Of a stretch of 64,000 nt of DNA, positions 19,065 through 29,172 are shown piece by piece. Source of the stretch: Magnetococcales bacterium (GTDB lineage: Bacteria > Pseudomonadota > Magnetococcia > Magnetococcales > UBA8363); the NCBI GenBank assembly GCA_015228815.1, contig JADGCV010000021.1:1-64000 (forward strand), read 5' to 3'. The position numbers and the translations under genes were made by a program. A model generated the notes under the pieces. The model was not told the DNA's origin, searched no databases, and saw only the letters and a list, made by a program, of their open reading frames with translations. Numbering within the stretch: position 1 is the stretch's first letter; every line of letters starts with the position of its first letter.

Positions 19065-21023
19065 ATGTGGATTGAAATCGCCCATTTTGCCACGATCATC
19101 GCCCTCCTGCTGCTGCTTGTGCAAACGATCGCTCCCATCGTCGGCGTCGGTCTGGGACGTCCCGTCTGGATTCGGGTGGCTCGCCAGGCATCCTTCACCA
19201 CGGCTTTTCTTCTGACTCTGGCCATCGTTGGTGTCGTCGTTTCCTTCCTGAATCATGACTTCTCCGTCAAGTACGTCGCAGAGCATGCCTCGCGCAGCTT
19301 GCCGCTTTTTTATCTGACGACCGCGCTTTGGGGCGGGCATGAAGGTTCATTGCTGTTTTGGGCCTGGTTGATGGCGCTCTTTTCGGCCCTGGCTGTCGCC
19401 TGGCACTGGTCCACCCACCCCCGCTCGATCCCCTGGGTATTGTCGATCCTCGGGGCGTTGGGTTTTGGTTTTCTGGTACTGGTGCTCTTTCTTTCCAGCC
19501 CCTTCGAAAGGCTTGCCGAACCCCCGTTCGATGGCCGCGATCTCAACCCGCTGCTCCAGGATCCGGGCATGGTGTTCCACCCACCTTTTCTCTATATGGG
19601 TTACGTCGGTTTCGCCATTCCGTTCGCCTTTGCCATCGCCGCCCTGATCAATGGCCGGATCACCGATGAATGGATCCTGGCCACCCGGCGCTGGACCCTT
19701 TTTTCATGGGCCATGCTGACTACCGGTATCGTTTTTGGCGCCTATTGGGCCTACTACGAACTGGGCTGGGGGGGCTATTGGGCCTGGGATCCGGTGGAAA
19801 ACGCCTCCTTCATGCCGTGGCTCGTTGGCACGGCGCTGATCCATTCGGTCATGGTTCAGGAACGGCGCCGCATGTTCAAAACCTGGAATCTGTTCCTGAT
19901 CATCACCACCTTCGCACTGTCGCTCCTCGGGACCTTCCTGGTCCGATCCGGGGTGCTTTCATCGGTTCATGCCTTCGCCTCCGATCCTGGTCGGGGCGTC
20001 ACGATTCTCATCTTCATGGCCGTGGTGCTGCTTTTTTCCTTCGGACTTCTTGTTCTGCGCGCCGACCGCCTCCGTGGCGAAGTCCATCTCGAAAGCCCCT
20101 TCTCCATGGAAGCCGCCTTTCTCTTCAACAACCTGTTCCTGGTCATCGCCGGATTGACCGTCCTTCTGGGTACCCTGTACCCCCTCGCGGTCGAAACCCT
20201 GGGAAACGCCAAGGTCACGGTCGGGGCTCCTTATTATAACAAGGTCTTCATCCCCATCATGTTGGGTATCCTGATTCTCATGGGTTTGGGACCACTGCTC
20301 GTCTGGCGCGGCGACAAGGGATCCCGGCTGCTGCGAACTCTGATGCTTCCGGTCGTCAGCGGCATCGCGGGAATGGGCCTGGCCTTTCTGGTCTTCGCCA
20401 TCGATCATCCCTATGGCGTGGCGACTGTCGGTCTGGCTTTTTTCGTCATTCACGCCCATGGGCTTGATTTCATCCAGGGAATCAGAAAAAGAATGGTCAA
20501 CGCCAAGGAGGGACCGATCCAGGCGGGAATGACCCTCATTGGCCGCAACAAACGGCGCTACGGCGGCTTCCTCGTCCACTTCGGGGTGTTGATGATGGCG
20601 GCAGGCTTCGTCGGTTCCGGATTGTTCCAGGAAGAAAAAAATCTGGTCATGGCCCAGGGGGATTTCGTGGTCATCGGCCCATGGCGGCTTGAGTTCGAAA
20701 AACTTGTCGAAATCGAGGGCAACAACTGGAAAGCACAGGAAGCCATCATCCAGGTGAATGGTCCTGCGGGGAAATTAACCCTGCATCCACAAAAGAGGGT
20801 CTACCGCGATCACCAGATGCCGACCACCGAGGCGGCCATCTTTTCGGGCCTTCGGGAAGACCTTTATATCGTCCTCGGCGACCCTGTCACCGATACCACC
20901 TGGGCGTTCCGGGTCTACCGCAACCCACTGGTTTCGTGGATCTGGAACGGATCGGGTCTCATGGCCCTGGGCATCCTGTGGGCCTTGATGCAGGGGCGTC
21001 GTCCGGTGAAAACCAGGGAATAA
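19065..21023 (+). CDS. ccmF: Heme lyase subunit CcmF
   Basis: A 652-residue polytopic inner-membrane protein that joins heme to apocytochrome c with CcmH. It shows the family start HFATIIALLLLLVQ, the WGGHEGSLLFW segment and the tryptophan-rich WWD-type motif ELGWGGYWAWDPVENASFMPWL, which binds heme at the outer face. A good AGGAAAG lies just before the ATG. Full length for the family. Confidence 0.97.
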   Translation: MWIEIAHFATIIALLLLLVQTIAPIVGVGLGRPVWIRVARQASFTTAFLLTLAIVGVVVSFLNHDFSVKYVAEHASRSLPLFYLTTALWGGHEGSLLFWAWLMALFSALAVAWHWSTHPRSIPWVLSILGALGFGFLVLVLFLSSPFERLAEPPFDGRDLNPLLQDPGMVFHPPFLYMGYVGFAIPFAFAIAALINGRITDEWILATRRWTLFSWAMLTTGIVFGAYWAYYELGWGGYWAWDPVENASFMPWLVGTALIHSVMVQERRRMFKTWNLFLIITTFALSLLGTFLVRSGVLSSVHAFASDPGRGVTILIFMAVVLLFSFGLLVLRADRLRGEVHLESPFSMEAAFLFNNLFLVIAGLTVLLGTLYPLAVETLGNAKVTVGAPYYNKVFIPIMLGILILMGLGPLLVWRGDKGSRLLRTLMLPVVSGIAGMGLAFLVFAIDHPYGVATVGLAFFVIHAHGLDFIQGIRKRMVNAKEGPIQAGMTLIGRNKRRYGGFLVHFGVLMMAAGFVGSGLFQEEKNLVMAQGDFVVIGPWRLEFEKLVEIEGNNWKAQEAIIQVNGPAGKLTLHPQKRVYRDHQMPTTEAAIFSGLREDLYIVLGDPVTDTTWAFRVYRNPLVSWIWNGSGLMALGILWALMQGRRPVKTRE

Positions 21024-21036
21024 GTGGAAAAGATCA

Positions 21037-21573
21037 ATGGCCAACCTGTGGAAAACCATTCTGTTGGCGGGGGTGGCAATCATTCTGGGGTTGTTTGCCC
21101 TGGGATTGGGCAACGATCCCCGCAACATTCCCTCACCCCTCGTCGGGCGGTCAGCGCCAAACCTGGACGGACCAGCCCTCGATGAAGGGCCGCCAATCGC
21201 CATGGAAGCGTTCAAGGGGCGATGGCTTTTGGTGAACTTCTGGGGCTCCTGGTGTGGTTCCTGTGTCCGTGAACATGGGTATCTGGTGGCATTGGCCCGG
21301 AAAACCGCGTCGCGCCCCGACTTTGCCATGGTCGGCGTCGATTTCAAGGATACCCGGGATGGGGGACGCAGGTTTCTCGCCGAACTGGGCGATCCCGGTT
21401 ATCGCCATCTTTTCGACCCGGATCAAAAAATCGCCATCGATTGGGGGGTCTATGGCGCCCCGGAGACCTATCTCGTCGATCCTTCAGGGATCGTTCGCCA
21501 TAAACATGTAGGGCCGCTGTTCGACGGATGGTTCGAAAAAATCGCCCTGCCCATCATGGAAACAAAACCATGA
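21037..21573 (+). CDS. ccmG: Thiol-disulfide reductase CcmG (DsbE)
   Basis: A 178-residue membrane-tethered thioredoxin-like protein with one N-terminal helix (about 5-24). The active site WCGSC sits in VNFWGSWCGSCVREHG and a cis-Pro lies in GAPETYLVDPSG. CcmG reduces CcmH or the apocytochrome CXXCH thiols in the periplasm. The CGSC dipeptide differs from the more usual CPTC/CVPC of CcmG. It follows ccmF by 13 bp and its stop overlaps the ccmH start by 4 nt. Confidence 0.94.
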   Translation: MANLWKTILLAGVAIILGLFALGLGNDPRNIPSPLVGRSAPNLDGPALDEGPPIAMEAFKGRWLLVNFWGSWCGSCVREHGYLVALARKTASRPDFAMVGVDFKDTRDGGRRFLAELGDPGYRHLFDPDQKIAIDWGVYGAPETYLVDPSGIVRHKHVGPLFDGWFEKIALPIMETKP

Positions 21574-22043
21574 GCCGCGCCAAAATGTTCTTGATGGTAC
21601 TGTCGCTGATCATCGCCGGCATGGGGGTGGAACTTGGCGCGGCCACGGAAAAAAAAGAGGATCCCACCGAGGCGAGCGTTCGCGAAATTGCCAAATCATT
21701 GCGCTGTGCCGTATGTCAGAACCAGTCGATCTACGAATCCAATTCCGACCTGGCCAAGGACATGTTGGCGGTGATTCGCGCCAAGGTGACTGCCGGGGAA
21801 TCGGAACCGGCCATTCGCGACTATTTTTTTCAGCGTTATGGTGATTATATCTATCTGGAGCCTACCATTCAGGGCGGTAACCGGATTTTGTGGCTTGGTC
21901 CGTTCATCGCCCTGGCGCTCGGGGCTTTGGCTTTGTTCTTTGCCCTGAAACGGTGGTCTGCCTCTTCCCCGAGGACGCCGCCGTCGCCGGACGAATCTTT
22001 TCGTCATCGCCTGAAAGAGGAGATGGAAAAGGTTGATCTTTAG
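21570..22043 (+). CDS. ccmH: Cytochrome c maturation protein CcmH
   Basis: A 157-residue protein with a signal peptide, a short periplasmic three-helix domain carrying the redox motif LRCAVCQNQSI, and a C-terminal membrane helix (about WLGPFIALALGALALFFAL). This is the short CcmH/CycL form. The start at 21570 overlaps the ccmG TGA (ATGA) and is preferred over the longer frame from 21528. No ccmI follows, and ccmABCD are not in the window, so the rest of the pathway must be encoded elsewhere. Confidence 0.95.
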   Translation: MSRAKMFLMVLSLIIAGMGVELGAATEKKEDPTEASVREIAKSLRCAVCQNQSIYESNSDLAKDMLAVIRAKVTAGESEPAIRDYFFQRYGDYIYLEPTIQGGNRILWLGPFIALALGALALFFALKRWSASSPRTPPSPDESFRHRLKEEMEKVDL

Positions 22044-22147
22044 GGGCGTTCACCTTTTAATGGATCGCCCGGAGCGGGAAATGTCACCCTTGAGATCGCG
22101 CTCAAGCGGACTCAACCATCAAACAGGAGCGGAAAGGGGCTGTCTCG

Positions 22148-22795
22148 ATGCGCTCGATTTCCATGTTCGCAGTCTTTACCCAGGTCATTCTTCTTGTTGC
22201 CTATATTGATCCGGAAGCAATTGTTCCCTTTGACTTTATTGAACTTGTTCAGCAGAATCGCGAACAATTCCCCTGGGCCGTCCTTGCCATCTCCCTGTTG
22301 CTTTTGCCTGCCATTTTCGTGATCAGAATTCAGTCCGGACCGAAAAAAATAAAACCTCGGGCCGAGGCGGTACGTCCCGAGGCGGAATTGCCGGGGAGCC
22401 AACGTTGCGAGGCGGAGATCGTTGCCTTTCTCGGGGTGTTGCAGGAGAAGGGGCGGTTGATTGATTTTCTGATGGAGGAGATTGTTTCCTATGAAGATGC
22501 GCAGGTCGGGGCTGCCGCCCGCGTGATTCACGAAGGATGCCGCAGTGCCTTGAAGGAACATTTCGACATCATCCCCGTCCGTGACGAGGCCGAAGGTTCC
22601 AAGGTCATTGTTCCGGCGGGGTTTTCTCCCGATTCCTTTCAATTGTTGGGAAAAATTACCGGGGAAGCGCCGTTTACCGGTACTTTGGTCCATAAAGGCT
22701 GGAGAACCCAAAAGGTCAAGCTGCCCCGGACCCTCAAGGATTCGGGGGGGGGACGACTTCCCGCCATTGCTCCGGCCCAGGTCGAGTTGAAATGA
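22148..22795 (+). CDS. DUF2760 family protein, Hsp70-cluster partner
   Basis: A 215-residue protein. An N-terminal hydrophobic stretch (FAVFTQVILLVAYI) and a membrane helix (WAVLAISLLLLPAIFVI) precede a conserved DUF2760 domain with LQEKGRLIDFLMEEI, SYEDAQVGAAARVIHEGCR and the C-terminal APFTGTLVHKGWRTQKVKLP. To my knowledge its function is unknown. In other bacteria DUF2760 genes sit next to unusual Hsp70 genes, as here. An AAGGGG ribosome site precedes the ATG. Confidence 0.85.
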   Translation: MRSISMFAVFTQVILLVAYIDPEAIVPFDFIELVQQNREQFPWAVLAISLLLLPAIFVIRIQSGPKKIKPRAEAVRPEAELPGSQRCEAEIVAFLGVLQEKGRLIDFLMEEIVSYEDAQVGAAARVIHEGCRSALKEHFDIIPVRDEAEGSKVIVPAGFSPDSFQLLGKITGEAPFTGTLVHKGWRTQKVKLPRTLKDSGGGRLPAIAPAQVELK

Positions 22796-22850
22796 CCGGA
22801 TCTGTTTTGTTTCATGGTGTTTGACTGCCCGATTTTAGCCCAACTTTTGA

Positions 22851-23282
<432 letters not shown>

Positions 23283-23306
23283 AATCCGGGGGGAGAAGCC
23301 ATTGCC

Positions 23307-25148
23307 ATGACCCGTCGATTTGTTTTGGGAATAGACCTTGGAACCAGCAACAGCGTCCTTGCCGTCAACGATCCGGAAACCGGGACCACGGAAATCGCCA
23401 CGGTGACCCAGATTCTGGGCGCCAACAAAATAGGTGAAAAGGAGACCCTCCCTTCCGCCCTCTATCTTCCCCATGAGGATGAATTTCCCACTGGCGCGGT
23501 ACAACTTCCGTGGGATGCGGAAACTGCGCAACGATCGGCGATCATCGGACATTTTGCCCGTGATCACGGCGCCCTGGTCCCCGACCGCCTGGTCGTTTCC
23601 GCCAAATCATGGCTTTCCCATCCCGAGATCGATCCGAAAAAAAACATTCTACCGTGGCAATCGGAACGCTTCGACATCCGCATCTCCCCGTTTGAATGTT
23701 CCCGACGAATCCTGAAGGGAATCACCGAGGGATTTATCCACGCCCAATCATTATCGGGAACGAACCGTTCCCTGGACGAAAGTCAGGTCGTGCTGACCGT
23801 TCCCGCCTCCTTCGACGAGGTTGCAAGAAACCTGACCGCCCAGGCGGCCCAGGAAGCGGGTCTGGGTCAGGTGGTCCTTCTGGAGGAACCCCAGGCCGCT
23901 TTTTATGCCTGGATGGACCAGGCAGGGAAAAAGTGGCGCGAACAGGTGACTCCGGGAGATTGCATCCTGGTGATCGATGTCGGAGGCGGAACCGCCGACT
24001 TCAGCATGATTGCCGTGGCCCAGCAACAGGGGGAACTGCAACTGGAACGGATCAGCGTTGGCGAACATCTGCTGTTGGGCGGCGACAACATGGATCTGGC
24101 GTTGGCCCATACCCTGATGGCCCGGCTCGAAGAGAGCGGCAAGACCCTCGATGACTGGCAGTTTCTCGCTTTGGTGCATGCAGCGGGCCGGGCCAAGGTG
24201 CGCCTGTTCGAGGACCCGTCCCTGGAAGAAATTTCCCTGGCGATTCCCTCTCGTGGCGCCAGCCTGTTCGCCAAGACCGTCACCATCAAACTCGACCGTA
24301 AAACCTTGACCCAGGTGATCGTCGAAGGATTTTTTCCCATGGTGGCGGTGACCGACCTGCCGCAGGAAGGACGGGCCTCCGGACTGAGGGAGTTTGGCCT
24401 TTCCTACGCCGCCGACCCGGTCATCAGTAAACAACTGGCCCGTTTCCTGACCCGAAGCCTGGCCAATGTTCGATCCAATCCAGCCTTGGGATCCATGGTT
24501 CCCGACACATCGATCGCGGAAACCTTTCTGGCCCCGACCGCAGTCCTGTTCAACGGCGGTGTTTTCAAGGCTGAACCATTGCGGATGCGGGTTCTGGAAC
24601 TTCTTTCCTCCTGGCGTGGCGCCCCGGTGCGACTACTGGAGGGATTTCAACCCGACCTTGCCGTGGCCAAGGGCGCGGCCATTTACGGATCCTACCGCCT
24701 GACCGGAAAAGGGATGCGGATCAAGGCGGGAACCGCACGATCCTATTATGTCGGTCTGGAATCGACCCGTCCGGCGGTCCCTGGATTCATCCCCCCGATC
24801 AAAGCCCTTTGCGTCGTGCCCCAGGGGATGGAGGAGGGGAGCGAACGGCTGGTGTTGGAGAAGGAATTCGGTCTCATGACAGGAAGCAAGGTCCATTTTC
24901 GCTTTTTTTCTTCCGATGTGCGCGGCGGCGATGAGGCGGGGGTCATTCTTCCCAATGCACAGCGGGAACTTGACGAAACCCACTCCCTTGAAATCGACCT
25001 TCAGCAACTGGAAGCGCTTCCTCCGGGTCAGATCGTCCCGGTACAAATTCAGGCCGTGGTTACCGAATTGGGGATTTTGGAACTGTGGATGAAACATACC
25101 CGCTCGGAACAAAAATGGAAGATTGAATTCCAGGTCCGAACCGAATAG
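23307..25148 (+). CDS. Divergent Hsp70 family protein, short form
   Basis: A 613-residue Hsp70-like ATPase. Actin-fold motifs are clear: phosphate-1 VLGIDLGTSNSVLAV at the start, VLTVPASFDEVAR, phosphate-2 LVIDVGGGTADFSMIAV and a late adenosine-type LFNGGVFKAEPLR. The C-terminus (about 490-613) is a short beta-rich domain ending RSEQKWKIEFQVRTE, lacking the usual lid and EEVD tail. It is therefore not DnaK. It is paired with a longer Hsp70 37 bp downstream. Confidence 0.92.
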   Translation: MTRRFVLGIDLGTSNSVLAVNDPETGTTEIATVTQILGANKIGEKETLPSALYLPHEDEFPTGAVQLPWDAETAQRSAIIGHFARDHGALVPDRLVVSAKSWLSHPEIDPKKNILPWQSERFDIRISPFECSRRILKGITEGFIHAQSLSGTNRSLDESQVVLTVPASFDEVARNLTAQAAQEAGLGQVVLLEEPQAAFYAWMDQAGKKWREQVTPGDCILVIDVGGGTADFSMIAVAQQQGELQLERISVGEHLLLGGDNMDLALAHTLMARLEESGKTLDDWQFLALVHAAGRAKVRLFEDPSLEEISLAIPSRGASLFAKTVTIKLDRKTLTQVIVEGFFPMVAVTDLPQEGRASGLREFGLSYAADPVISKQLARFLTRSLANVRSNPALGSMVPDTSIAETFLAPTAVLFNGGVFKAEPLRMRVLELLSSWRGAPVRLLEGFQPDLAVAKGAAIYGSYRLTGKGMRIKAGTARSYYVGLESTRPAVPGFIPPIKALCVVPQGMEEGSERLVLEKEFGLMTGSKVHFRFFSSDVRGGDEAGVILPNAQRELDETHSLEIDLQQLEALPPGQIVPVQIQAVVTELGILELWMKHTRSEQKWKIEFQVRTE

Positions 25149-25185
25149 CCTGTGACACTCCTGTCTCTTTATACCCTGAACCCTC

Positions 25186-28026
25186 ATGTCCAAAGCCCGT
25201 TTCAGCATCGGCATTGATCTTGGCACCACCAGCAGCGTCATGGCCTTCCAACCTCTTCAGGGGGGAAGCGGGACCGAGGTGTTTTCCGTCGTCCAATGGC
25301 TGTCGCGCGCCAACGTCGGCGAGGCCGCCACCCTTCCTTCCTTTCTGTATCTGCCTGAGGCGGCGTTGTTGTCACAATATGCCGGCAAGGGAGGGGGTAA
25401 GGATTCCTGGATCATCGGCCATCTGGCCCGGGCCGAGGCCTCCCGGTCTCCAGGACGGGTCGTCCATTCGGCCAAATCCTGGCTCTGTCATCACGCCTCG
25501 GACCGGACTGCCTCGTTTCTCCCCTTTGGTTCCGAAGAGATTGCCCACGATGAGAAAATATCGCCCCTGAGGGCCCTTGCCCTGATCCTCAATTATTTCA
25601 GTGGCGTGTGGAACGACCGCTTTGCCGCTTCGGGTGATGATTTTTCCTTCGAAAAGCAGAGCATCACCATCACGGTTCCCGCCTCCTTCGATGCCGTGGC
25701 GCAACGCCTGACCCTGATGGCGGCCCGCGATGCTGGCTACCCCGATTCCGTCCGGCTCATCGAAGAGCCCCAGGCCGCCTTCTATCGCTGGTTGGAACGC
25801 CATCCGGGCCAGGCCCCCTTGTGGAGCCGCCTGCCCGCGGATCGGCAACAGGGATGCCATGTCGTGGTGATCGACATCGGTGGCGGCACTTCCGATTTTT
25901 CGTTGTTTTCCCTCGAACGGCTTGCCGGGACAACACAACCTTCGATCCGCCGGGTCGCGGTCAGCGAACACATTCTTTTGGGCGGGGACAACATCGATCT
26001 GGCCATTGCCCACCGGATGCAATCGCAAATGGTCGGGGAGGGGGGGCATCTGACCGGACAACAATGGGACAATCTGGTCGCCCGATCACGAGACCTCAAG
26101 GAAAAAGCGCTCGCCGACGATGGGCCCGCCGATGAATACTTCAGCCTTTCCATTTCAGGGCGGGGATCGTCTCTGGTCGCAAGCGCCTTGTCCGCCCGCA
26201 TCACCCGCGGAGAAATCCACCAAATACTTTTTGACGGATTTTTTCCCGAATGCTCAAGACTGGCCGTTCCCGAGGTGGCCCGCGGTGCCTTCAAGGAATG
26301 GGGCCTTCCCTATGCCGCCGACAGCGCCATCACCCGCCACCTGGCGGCCTTTCTTCAGGGACAACCACGGGTGGATGCCGTTCTGTTCAATGGCGGTACC
26401 CTGTTCCCTGCCTTTATCCGTTCCCGTTTGACGCAACGGATCCAATCCTGGCAGGAGGGGGTTTGCCCCCTGGAACTGGACAATCCGGAACCCCATCTTG
26501 CGGTTGCCCTTGGCGCGGCCCGTTACGGGCGCATTCTTCATGCCAGGGAACACCGGATCGAGGCGGGGGCGCCACGGGCCATATTCCTGGAGGTGCATCG
26601 CAAGAGTGACGGAAAAAAACAGGGAGGAGGGGCGCCGCCATCGTTGGTGTGCATCCTCCCCCGAGGGGCCAGGAGCGGCGAACGGTTTGACATGACCGAT
26701 CTCGCCCTCTCCGTACACATCAACCGTCCGGTCCGTTTCCAGAGCCATTATTCATTGCGTGGTGGCAAGGTGACCGCGGGAACCCTGGTGGATTGGAATG
26801 ACAAGGAATTCCACCCCCTGGTCTCTCTGGAAACGATCGTTCAACTGGATGAGGATCAGGCCCGGCAATGGGGCAAGGCCATTCCGGTCGCCCTGAGCGC
26901 CGAACAGAATGAACTGGGATTGCTACAGGTCTTGTTGCACAGCCAGAACCCGGAATTGACACAAGTCTGGCCGCTGGAATTCAACCTTCGCCCTCATGAG
27001 TCGTCCGCCGCGGTCCCGGCCATTTCCCGACAGGCCGAGACCACCATCACCGCCCAACCCAACGTCTCCCCCGAGGCCATGGACCGGGGGGTGGAACGGA
27101 TCGAAGAGCTGTTTTCACGAAAATTCAATCAACGAGACAAACTGACCGCCACTCGCCTGAACAAAAGTCTGGAAGAACTCTTCGGTCGTCCCAGGGGTGA
27201 ATGGAACTGGGTGCTGGTGCGGGGGTTATGGGAAACCTTGCACAAATGTTCGCCGTTCCGAGGCCATTCCATTGACCATGAGGAGACCTGGTTGATCATG
27301 GCCGGCTATTTTCTCCGTCCCGGTTTTGGCGCGGTCATGGATGAGCAACGGATCGATGTCCTGTGGCGGATCCTGGAAGGAGGTCCGGCGCATTCGGGAA
27401 AAAGAATCCGCTTGCAGGAACATATTCTCTGGCGCCGTGTCGCGGGGGGACTCGACCGCCAACGGCAGGAACGGCTGTTTTCTCCCGATTTGAACACCTT
27501 GCGCAGTGCAAAAAATCCCTCCCCGGAATTAATCCGTCTTTCCGGTTCGCTGGAGCGGTTGGGGCATGACATCAAGGGAGAATTGATCGACCTCTATATT
27601 CATCGGGCCGTGGAACTCCTCAAAAGCAAACAGTATGCCGATCCCTACATAAATGCCCTGGGCTTGCTGCTCAATCGCGCCCCGCTTCATGCCGGTCCCG
27701 AGGCGGTGGTCTCTCCCGAAAAGGTGGAACAGGCGTTTTCCGCTTTTTCCTCCCTGGATTGGTCCGGGTCTCAGGGAATGGAAATGCAGACCTTGTTTTT
27801 GCAGGGGGCTCGGGTCGTGGACAACCGGAGCCTTGACCTTCCAGCGGGCGTGCGCAAAAAAGTTGCCGCCAAGTTGGAAAAATCTGGGGTTACACCGTTG
27901 AAAGCCTCGCGCCTGTTGGAATTTTATCCCCTGGTTCGGGCCGATCGGGTCAGCCTCTATGGCGAATCGCTCCCTCCAGGGTTGTTCATCGGCGGGAGCG
28001 ATGGCGCGGAGGGTGGGGAAGGGTAA
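25186..28026 (+). CDS. Divergent Hsp70 family protein with C-terminal DUF3731-like region
   Basis: A 946-residue Hsp70 relative. The ATPase shows SIGIDLGTTSSVMAF, ITVPASFDAVAQR, VVVIDIGGGTSDFSLFSL and VLFNGGTLFPAFIR. After a substrate-domain-like beta region, about 320 extra C-terminal residues are mostly helical (ERIEELFSRKFNQRDK, GEWNWVLVRGLWETLH, AGYFLRPGFGAVMDEQRI), which fits DUF3731. The pair of one short and one long Hsp70 next to DUF2760 recurs in other bacteria. Client proteins are unknown. The Shine-Dalgarno is weak, so translation may depend on the upstream gene. Confidence 0.9.
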   Translation: MSKARFSIGIDLGTTSSVMAFQPLQGGSGTEVFSVVQWLSRANVGEAATLPSFLYLPEAALLSQYAGKGGGKDSWIIGHLARAEASRSPGRVVHSAKSWLCHHASDRTASFLPFGSEEIAHDEKISPLRALALILNYFSGVWNDRFAASGDDFSFEKQSITITVPASFDAVAQRLTLMAARDAGYPDSVRLIEEPQAAFYRWLERHPGQAPLWSRLPADRQQGCHVVVIDIGGGTSDFSLFSLERLAGTTQPSIRRVAVSEHILLGGDNIDLAIAHRMQSQMVGEGGHLTGQQWDNLVARSRDLKEKALADDGPADEYFSLSISGRGSSLVASALSARITRGEIHQILFDGFFPECSRLAVPEVARGAFKEWGLPYAADSAITRHLAAFLQGQPRVDAVLFNGGTLFPAFIRSRLTQRIQSWQEGVCPLELDNPEPHLAVALGAARYGRILHAREHRIEAGAPRAIFLEVHRKSDGKKQGGGAPPSLVCILPRGARSGERFDMTDLALSVHINRPVRFQSHYSLRGGKVTAGTLVDWNDKEFHPLVSLETIVQLDEDQARQWGKAIPVALSAEQNELGLLQVLLHSQNPELTQVWPLEFNLRPHESSAAVPAISRQAETTITAQPNVSPEAMDRGVERIEELFSRKFNQRDKLTATRLNKSLEELFGRPRGEWNWVLVRGLWETLHKCSPFRGHSIDHEETWLIMAGYFLRPGFGAVMDEQRIDVLWRILEGGPAHSGKRIRLQEHILWRRVAGGLDRQRQERLFSPDLNTLRSAKNPSPELIRLSGSLERLGHDIKGELIDLYIHRAVELLKSKQYADPYINALGLLLNRAPLHAGPEAVVSPEKVEQAFSAFSSLDWSGSQGMEMQTLFLQGARVVDNRSLDLPAGVRKKVAAKLEKSGVTPLKASRLLEFYPLVRADRVSLYGESLPPGLFIGGSDGAEGGEG

Positions 28027-28060
28027 CGAAGTGTGATCGAATGTCGAGGAGAACCAACAC

Positions 28061-29005
28061 GTGAAACAGAGGCGATTGATCAGCTTCGACTGGGCCTTGA
28101 AACGCCTGCTACGCAGCAAGGCCAATTTTGAAATCCTGGAAGGGTTCCTCTCCGAACTTCTTCGCGAGGATGTGCGCATTGTTGAAATCCTGGAGAGCGA
28201 AAGCAATCGGGAAGCCCGCAACGACAAATTCAACCGTGTCGATCTCAAGATCAAAAACACCCGGAATGAGATTGTCATCGTTGAATTGCAATATGAACGT
28301 GAGTGGGACTATTTGCAGAGGTTACTCTTCGGTACCGCCAAGGCCATCACCGAACATATGACGGAAAGCAAACCTTATGCCAGTGTCATCAAGGTTATCA
28401 CCATCAGCATTCTCTATTTTGATCTGGGGCGTGGCAGCGATTACATCTATGTAGGCAGCACCTCTTTCAGGGGGATGCATACCCAGGAAGAATTGGCTTT
28501 GGACGAAGGACAGAAAGCCTTGTTTCAACGCCCGTCGGTTGCTGCTCTTTTCCCAGAGCACTACTTGATCAAGGTGGAGAATTTTGATGATGTCGCCCGC
28601 GACACCCTGGATGAGTGGGTCTACTTTTTGAAGAATTCCGATATCCGTGATGACTTTACAGCTCGTGGACTGAAAAAGGCCAAAGAGAGGCTTGATGTCC
28701 TGCAATTGCCGGAGATGGAACGCAAGGCCTATGAATGCTATCAGGACGAACTGCATGACCATGCGAGTTTTGTGCTTTCCACCTATGGTGCAGGTAAATG
28801 GGAAGGACGGCAGGAAGGACGGCAGGAAGGACGGCAGGAAGGAGAAGCCGCACTCCTCACTCGCCAATTACAGCGCCGCTTTGGTACTGTGCCCGAATGG
28901 GCCAGCGAAAAAATCGCCAAAGCCGAGCCATCTTCACTGGAGGAATGGAGCCTTCGATTTGTGGATGCCCAGTCACTGAACGATGTTTTCTCGGACCAGG
29001 TGTAA
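28061..29005 (+). CDS. Rpn/PD-(D/E)XK nuclease family protein with DUF4351-type tail
   Basis: A 314-residue protein of the Rpn / PD-(D/E)XK nuclease family transposase group. Nuclease residues lie in NRVDLKIKNTRNEIVIVELQYE (Asp...Glu-x-Gln pattern). Then comes YASVIKVITISILYFDLG. A tandem EGRQEGRQEGRQEGE segment leads into a C-terminal module LLTRQLQRRFGTVPEWASEKI. The GTG start at 28061 has GAGGAG 9 nt upstream. Rpn proteins promote RecA-independent recombination in E. coli; a similar role is inference. The same C-terminal module ends the protein at 32365-33333. Confidence 0.85.
   Translation: MKQRRLISFDWALKRLLRSKANFEILEGFLSELLREDVRIVEILESESNREARNDKFNRVDLKIKNTRNEIVIVELQYEREWDYLQRLLFGTAKAITEHMTESKPYASVIKVITISILYFDLGRGSDYIYVGSTSFRGMHTQEELALDEGQKALFQRPSVAALFPEHYLIKVENFDDVARDTLDEWVYFLKNSDIRDDFTARGLKKAKERLDVLQLPEMERKAYECYQDELHDHASFVLSTYGAGKWEGRQEGRQEGRQEGEAALLTRQLQRRFGTVPEWASEKIAKAEPSSLEEWSLRFVDAQSLNDVFSDQV
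28801..28836 (+). repeat. Three perfect 12-bp tandem repeats inside an Rpn-like gene
   Basis: The unit GGAAGGACGGCA occurs three times in a row and is followed by a partial copy. It encodes repeated Glu-Gly-Arg-Gln and keeps the frame, so slippage would change length in steps of 4 residues. Confidence 0.9.
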
Positions 29006-29172
29006 CGTCATTGCGATTGCCTGATTCCATGGACCGTTCCGATTCCATGCAACCTCTGGTACGATGAATGGTGCCTGTCTTTTTTCCAGCTCCGGCCATC
29101 GCGTTGTCAATCCTTGGTCGTTTTTTTCGGGCCTGGACTTTGCCACCATTTCTTCCAGGATGACGTGAATCC

